Source of the DNA: Kangiella sediminilitoris
GTDB lineage: Bacteria; Pseudomonadota; Gammaproteobacteria; Enterobacterales; Kangiellaceae
Length of the DNA: 64,000 bases
Assembly (NCBI RefSeq): GCF_001708405.1
Contig: NZ_CP012418.1
Coordinates: forward strand, 496,001 to 560,000
Direction of reading: 5' to 3'
The position numbers and the translations under genes were made by a program. Below, one piece after another: positions 61,287 through 64,000 of the stretch (positions within the stretch are counted from its first letter, which is position 1; the number at the start of each line of letters is the position of its first letter). A model generated the notes under the pieces. That model ran no database searches. It was not told the DNA's origin and worked only from the letters and a program-made list of their open reading frames with translations.

Positions 61287-61529
61287 ATGAAAGGAAAATT
61301 AAATTTTAAAAATATAAATATATTTTTAACAATACTATTAGCGGTTTCAGCAATTACTTCATCATACTTCAGTTACCAAATAGTAAAAATATCAGAAGAA
61401 AATATAAAGTTACTAGAAGAACAGCAGGGTCGAGAGTCTCGAAAGGAGCTTAGGGAAATGTTAGAGCTTTTTATAAAGGTACATAAAGAGTATAAACAGG
61501 CTGAAAAGGAACTTGAACAAAAGAGTTGA
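61287..61529 (+). CDS. Small membrane protein with coiled coil, next to the STAND gene
   Basis: 80 residues. A membrane helix (about 10-31) is followed by a charged coiled-coil region (about 33-78; EENIKLLEEQQGRESRKELR). The stop is 2 nt before the STAND ATG, so the two are in one operon and may work together. AAGGGGG lies before the ATG. Family not recognised. Confidence 0.65.
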   Translation: MKGKLNFKNINIFLTILLAVSAITSSYFSYQIVKISEENIKLLEEQQGRESRKELREMLELFIKVHKEYKQAEKELEQKS

Positions 61530-61531
61530 TA

Positions 61532-64000
61532 ATGGCAAGTCAAAACCAAATTAAAATAAAAATATGTGAGTTGGAGGGAGGTGGTTTTCAACGCCTTTGC
61601 GATGATTGGTTATATAAGAAAGGCTACGAAAATATAAACTCTATTGGCATGATGAAAGCAACAGACCGTGTAACGATAGGTACTCCAGATAGCTTACTCA
61701 TGCAAGAGAATGGAAAGTATATTTTTGGTGAGTACACGGTGCGTCAACAAGGTTTGGGAAGAAAGATAGAGGGAGATATAGGTAACTGTTTAGATGAAAA
61801 TAAAACTGGTATCCCAATAGATAAAATTAGCAAAATAATAATATGTTATACAGGTGAGTTATCTACTAAAGAGATAGAGAATCTTAGGAGTCTTTGTTAT
61901 GAAAAGGGAGTTATATTAGAACTATATGGAATTGACACAATCTCCTTAAGCATTACAAACTCTTATCCTGCTCTTTCAGAAAGACATTTAGGCATACCAT
62001 TAGATACAGGGCAGCTACTCTCGGTTCAAGACTTTATAGAGCGTTACGGAAAGAGTAACTTTACAGCACCAATTGATAATGAGTTATTATTTAAAGATGA
62101 TTTACTAAAAAAAGCTACTGAACTACTAGAAGAAAAAAAGTTTTTATTAATATCTGGTGGACAAGGAGTTGGGAAAACACTATTTGGTGTTAATTTAGTT
62201 AAAGATATTAAAAAAAGGGAAGGTAAGTTAAAAGCATTTTGTCTTTTTGATAAAGGAGTAGATCTAATAAGAGATATAACCGCCTGTTTTAGCGAGCCAG
62301 GTAATTATTTAATATTTGTTGATGACGCCAATCGACTTGATAATAGGCTTGATTACATTCTCCATTACCTAAATGATATTGATGAACAAAGAAGTTTTCG
62401 TATTATTGCTACGGTAAGAGACTATGCTAGAGAATCTGTAATAGAAAGAGTTAGTAAAATTACGGAGTTTCACGAACAAACAATCCAGCCACTTTTAGAT
62501 GAACATATAAAAGTACTTACGGAAACTTTATTTGGAATCAAAAACGCAGAATATCAAAAGCAAATTCAGGAGGTGGCTCGTGGTAACCCTCGTTTAGCTG
62601 TAATGGCATCAAGAGTCGCAGTTGAAAGAAAAGAGATACAGTCTATACATAATGCTGCTGCAATATACAAAGAGTATTTTGGAAGTAATGATAGCGTAAA
62701 ACAGTTACTTAATAATAGAGATTTAACATTAGTAGCTTGTGCCGTTTCTTTTTTTAGGAAACTGGATAAGCACAATAAAAAACAAAATGAATGGGTTGAA
62801 AAAGTATTTTGTATACAGTACGAAAAGTTTTGGGAGCTTATTGGTGTCTTACACCGAAATGAAATAGTTGACTTGTACGAAAATGAGGTCGTAAAAATAT
62901 CTGATCAAGTGTTATCTACCTATATATTTTATATTGCGGTCTTTGAAAGAAAAGATGTGCCTTTTTTATCCATTGTAGAAAATTTTTTCCCGGATCTTAA
63001 TAGCTATATCGTTGACTCAATAAATCCATTGATGAAAGTTTTTAACCAAGGTGAAATAATTTCCGAGATTAGACGGTCAATAAAAGAATATTATAAAAGT
63101 ATATATAACACTAGCAGTAGTGATGAAGTCTTAAGGTTTCTTAATATGTTTTGGTTTGCCCTTCCGGAAGAATCCCTTCTATACGTAAAAAACTGTATTC
63201 AGGGAATGCAAAACGATGAAGTTAACTGGAGAAATGTGAACTTTGAAGAGTCAAGTAATGAATTAAGTAAATTTCCTATTGTTAAATTATTATCCAACTT
63301 TAGACAGTTCGATGAGTCAACTTTTAAAAATAGCATTGAATTGTTGTTCGATTATCTTTTAAGGGATAGTTTTAGTCTTGGTGCCGTCATACAAGTCTTA
63401 GTCCACAATTATAATTTCAGACCTAAAGATAGGCGTTATGGTTACAATATTCAAAACTTTATCATAGATAGGTTAGTAGCCCTGTCTGATAGAGGCAAAA
63501 ACTATTTATATAGCAAACTATTGCTTATTGTCTCAGATTCTTATTTAAAAACTGAGCATCGTGCACATGAATGGTCAAATAGCGATTCAATAAATTTTAT
63601 TACATTCTGTCTTCCTCCTGATGAGTACTTAATCCCTTTGAGGGAAAAAATAATTATAAATATATCCAAACTCTTAGGTGACTGTAAATTTGAAGAATCT
63701 ATTTTGCGTATTTTTGATAAATATATTTTAAGGTTAAGGGTGGAGGGAAAAGAACTAGCGGAAGTAGACTTTCCACTTATAGAAAAATATTTTATTCAAA
63801 AATTAGACCGAAACAAAGTACTGCACTGTTTCATAGTGCATAAATATTTAGACCAGTTAGAATCGATTGAGCTGAGTTTCGATAAGCAATTAAGAGTATT
63901 TTATCAAAATAAAACGGTAGAGTTATCAAAGCTACTACTTGATAATCGAAGTGAGCGAGTTGCCTTAGAGATGGGGTTTGAAGATTACGAGGTCTATAAG
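61532..64000 (+). CDS. STAND-like P-loop NTPase with N-terminal nuclease-like domain (partial, defence candidate)
   Basis: 823 codons without a stop to the window edge; the C-terminus is missing. Residues 1-150 look like a PD-(D/E)xK-type nuclease: Asp53 in GTPDSLL and Glu67 in FGEYTVRQQG, though the usual Lys is Thr69. A P-loop NTPase follows: Walker A GGQGVGKT (209-216), Walker B YLIFVDDANRLD (Asp264-Asp265) and an arginine-containing sensor ATVRDYA (Arg296). The rest is alpha-helical, as in sensor repeats. The layout is that of nSTAND-type antiphage proteins (Avs-like). AT-rich, in an island. Family assignment is by architecture, not a search. Confidence 0.78.
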   Translation, partial: MASQNQIKIKICELEGGGFQRLCDDWLYKKGYENINSIGMMKATDRVTIGTPDSLLMQENGKYIFGEYTVRQQGLGRKIEGDIGNCLDENKTGIPIDKISKIIICYTGELSTKEIENLRSLCYEKGVILELYGIDTISLSITNSYPALSERHLGIPLDTGQLLSVQDFIERYGKSNFTAPIDNELLFKDDLLKKATELLEEKKFLLISGGQGVGKTLFGVNLVKDIKKREGKLKAFCLFDKGVDLIRDITACFSEPGNYLIFVDDANRLDNRLDYILHYLNDIDEQRSFRIIATVRDYARESVIERVSKITEFHEQTIQPLLDEHIKVLTETLFGIKNAEYQKQIQEVARGNPRLAVMASRVAVERKEIQSIHNAAAIYKEYFGSNDSVKQLLNNRDLTLVACAVSFFRKLDKHNKKQNEWVEKVFCIQYEKFWELIGVLHRNEIVDLYENEVVKISDQVLSTYIFYIAVFERKDVPFLSIVENFFPDLNSYIVDSINPLMKVFNQGEIISEIRRSIKEYYKSIYNTSSSDEVLRFLNMFWFALPEESLLYVKNCIQGMQNDEVNWRNVNFEESSNELSKFPIVKLLSNFRQFDESTFKNSIELLFDYLLRDSFSLGAVIQVLVHNYNFRPKDRRYGYNIQNFIIDRLVALSDRGKNYLYSKLLLIVSDSYLKTEHRAHEWSNSDSINFITFCLPPDEYLIPLREKIIINISKLLGDCKFEESILRIFDKYILRLRVEGKELAEVDFPLIEKYFIQKLDRNKVLHCFIVHKYLDQLESIELSFDKQLRVFYQNKTVELSKLLLDNRSERVALEMGFEDYEVYK

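Noticed and set aside
1-64000. CRISPR arrays, insertion sequences or prophage genes
   Set aside because: No regularly spaced repeats, transposase motifs or phage structural genes were found on either strand; the only mobile-element sign is the att remnant at 60391.

Overview
The window looks like chromosomal DNA of a marine gammaproteobacterium with moderate GC (low to mid 40s percent by eye). Gene content and protein style resemble Kangiella or a close relative: secreted S9 and M28 peptidases, enlarged PstC/PstA, a GcvA-like LysR regulator beside a glutamate dehydrogenase, and CtlX. The genus is an inference from protein similarity that I recall, not from a search. There are no rRNA genes, intact tRNA genes, CRISPR arrays or insertion sequences.

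Layout: 1-2000 holds the 3' tip of ssb, a BI-1/YccA protein and an MscS channel. 2100-12300 is a complete phosphate-starvation locus: a divergent phosphate-type porin, then pstC-pstA-pstB-phoU-phoB-phoR and a separate pstS. Pho boxes lie before the porin, pstC and pstS. 12300-15100 is an RsbU/RsbW/RsbV-like partner-switching module. 15300-24900 has amino-acid and lipid related genes: a D-cysteine desulfhydrase-like enzyme, Mpo1-like, DUF819, CtlX, LysR, glutamate dehydrogenase, SDR, and a diguanylate cyclase that appears to start at an AUC codon. 24900-41000 has three secreted peptidase genes or relatives, RutE, a Sel1 lipoprotein, a ketopantoate reductase-MsrB fusion, an AmpG-like transporter, TcdA, an Hsp20 with a likely RNA thermometer, and a carbamoylase/hydantoinase-type amidase.

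40800-46000 is an unusual compact operon: a periplasmic beta-sandwich protein, a sodium-solute symporter, a 40-residue membrane peptide, an ATCase-like carbamoyltransferase with a changed substrate loop, and an asparagine synthetase. It stands divergent to the amidase and may handle a ureido or amide compound. 46800-51100 is an operon of unknown role (DUF4331, cadherin-like lipoprotein, repeat protein, HupE/UreJ-like membrane protein). 52200-60340 is a nitrite/nitric oxide module: nnrS, RIC/YtfE, qNorB on one strand; ybaN, nsrR, nirK-cytochrome c, nirV, sco on the other. NsrR-like and FNR/DNR-like sites lie between them, and a second nsrR paralogue sits at 46263. The gene set would take nitrite to N2O.

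At 60391 the composition changes abruptly. A 23-nt remnant matching the 3' end of a tmRNA/tRNA gene is followed by AT-rich DNA with two small membrane-protein genes and, running off the window, a large STAND-type NTPase with an N-terminal nuclease-like domain. This looks like the left end of a genomic island carrying an antiphage defence candidate.
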